Positions 5,050 to 5,416 of a DNA stretch of 5,416 nt are shown here, one piece after another. Every line of letters starts with the position of its first letter. Within the stretch, counting starts at the first letter, position 1. The notes under the pieces are model-generated. The model searched no databases and was not told where the DNA came from. It saw only the letters and a program-made list of their open reading frames with translations. The DNA comes from an uncultured Pseudomonadota bacterium. Its GTDB lineage: Bacteria; Pseudomonadota; Alphaproteobacteria; RF32; CAG-239. The stretch covers positions 1 through 5,416 of the forward strand of contig CASFLB010000077.1 of assembly GCA_949295395.1 (NCBI GenBank), given 5' to 3'. A program made the translations under genes and the position numbers.

Positions 5050-5416
5050 ATTGACGTTTAAAAGAATTTAGTAATCCTTGAGCCGCGTTTTTTAAATCTT
5101 TCACCGAAGCCTTCAAATCGGCCGCAGCATTTTTAGCTCCGTCACCAACAAGAGTCGCCGCACCTTTGGCGGTATCGCTAACCGCCGTCACACTGTCATT
5201 AACGGCATCACTGGCACCTTGATAAACGGCTTGCGTCGCCTGTTGTGTTTTACTCGGTGCCGGAAAACGTGTTGCATAAGGCGTACCTTTCAACGCCGTA
5301 TAGCAAGGAGAACTATCAGAATCTAACAACATCTGTGAACCTAAATAGGTTGCACCGCCGGTTGTCACCACCCCGATAAGTGTTTTAATCGCTTGAGTAT
5401 CATTCAACACAATTTT
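5048..5416 (-). CDS. Alanine-rich 11-mer-repeat protein, possibly membrane-anchored, 5' end outside window
   Basis: The reading frame is open to the window edge. A GTG at 5410 could start a 120-residue protein, but the frame continues upstream without a stop, so the true start may lie outside. Numbering from that GTG, residues 7-29 (AIKTLIGVVTTGGATYLGSQ onward) are weakly hydrophobic and could be a membrane anchor. A proline-containing linker follows at about 44-52. Residues 66-120 are low-complexity, rich in Ala, Asp, Lys and Val, and fall into consecutive 11-residue blocks: ASDAVNDSVTA, VSDTAKGAATL, VGDGAKNAAAD, LKASVKDLKNA. Such 11-mers form amphipathic helices in LEA-like and apolipoprotein-like proteins, which bind membranes or protect proteins; the role here is unknown. 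It is followed after eight bases by the ATP12-like gene, so the two are almost certainly cotranscribed. The family is not recognised. Confidence 0.75.
   Translation of the reverse strand, partial: KIVLNDTQAIKTLIGVVTTGGATYLGSQMLLDSDSSPCYTALKGTPYATRFPAPSKTQQATQAVYQGASDAVNDSVTAVSDTAKGAATLVGDGAKNAAADLKASVKDLKNAAQGLLNSFKRQ

Noticed and set aside
4530..5050. Frameshifted or pseudogene ATP12 with the first domain in another frame upstream
   Set aside because: Upstream DNA encodes a different alanine-rich protein in a good frame, and a perfect Shine-Dalgarno serves the short ATP12 start.
1..5416. tRNA, rRNA, CRISPR array, insertion sequence or riboswitch
   Set aside because: No cloverleaf, regularly spaced repeats, transposase or terminal inverted repeats were seen, and every intergenic gap is about 100 bases or shorter.

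Overview
The window looks like chromosomal DNA of a moderately AT-rich alphaproteobacterium. The best lineage marker is the gene at 4530-5039, which resembles the F1-ATPase assembly chaperone ATP12, a family essentially confined to alphaproteobacteria and mitochondria. The MreB start at the left edge, the Ddl and the MiaA all fit that placement. An uncultured host-associated or gut-type member is a guess from base composition only.

Layout. Positions 1-2027 read leftwards and carry ddl (D-Ala-D-Ala ligase), miaA (tRNA A37 prenyltransferase) and the first 27 codons of mreB (cell-shape actin), probably cotranscribed in that order with an extra promoter before mreB. A short AT-rich divergent intergenic region (2028-2109) separates ddl from a rightward U32-family gene (2110-3507), best read as trhP, which makes 5-hydroxyuridine at tRNA position 34. 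Next is a rightward unit that looks self-contained: a near-consensus sigma-70 promoter with a perfect 13-bp palindrome over its -35 box (3538-3566), an unrecognised 199-residue acidic protein with a cysteine cluster (3610-4209), and a strong intrinsic terminator (about 4208-4236). Positions 4240-5416 read leftwards and form a tight operon: an alanine-rich 11-mer-repeat protein (5' end outside the window), a short ATP12 homologue and an acylphosphatase.

How the genes relate. ddl and mreB serve peptidoglycan synthesis and cell shape. miaA and trhP both modify the tRNA anticodon loop, at positions 37 and 34, but lie in opposite transcription units. The ATP12-like gene and acyP overlap by one base (TAATG), which implies translational coupling.

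Most of the window is ordinary housekeeping DNA. The two points that stand out are the ATP12 homologue, which begins exactly where the second domain of the family begins and so lacks the N-terminal domain, and the unknown gene at 3610-4209, which has lower GC than the sampled trhP stretches and its own promoter, candidate operator and terminator. No RNA gene, CRISPR array, insertion sequence or complete novel system was found.
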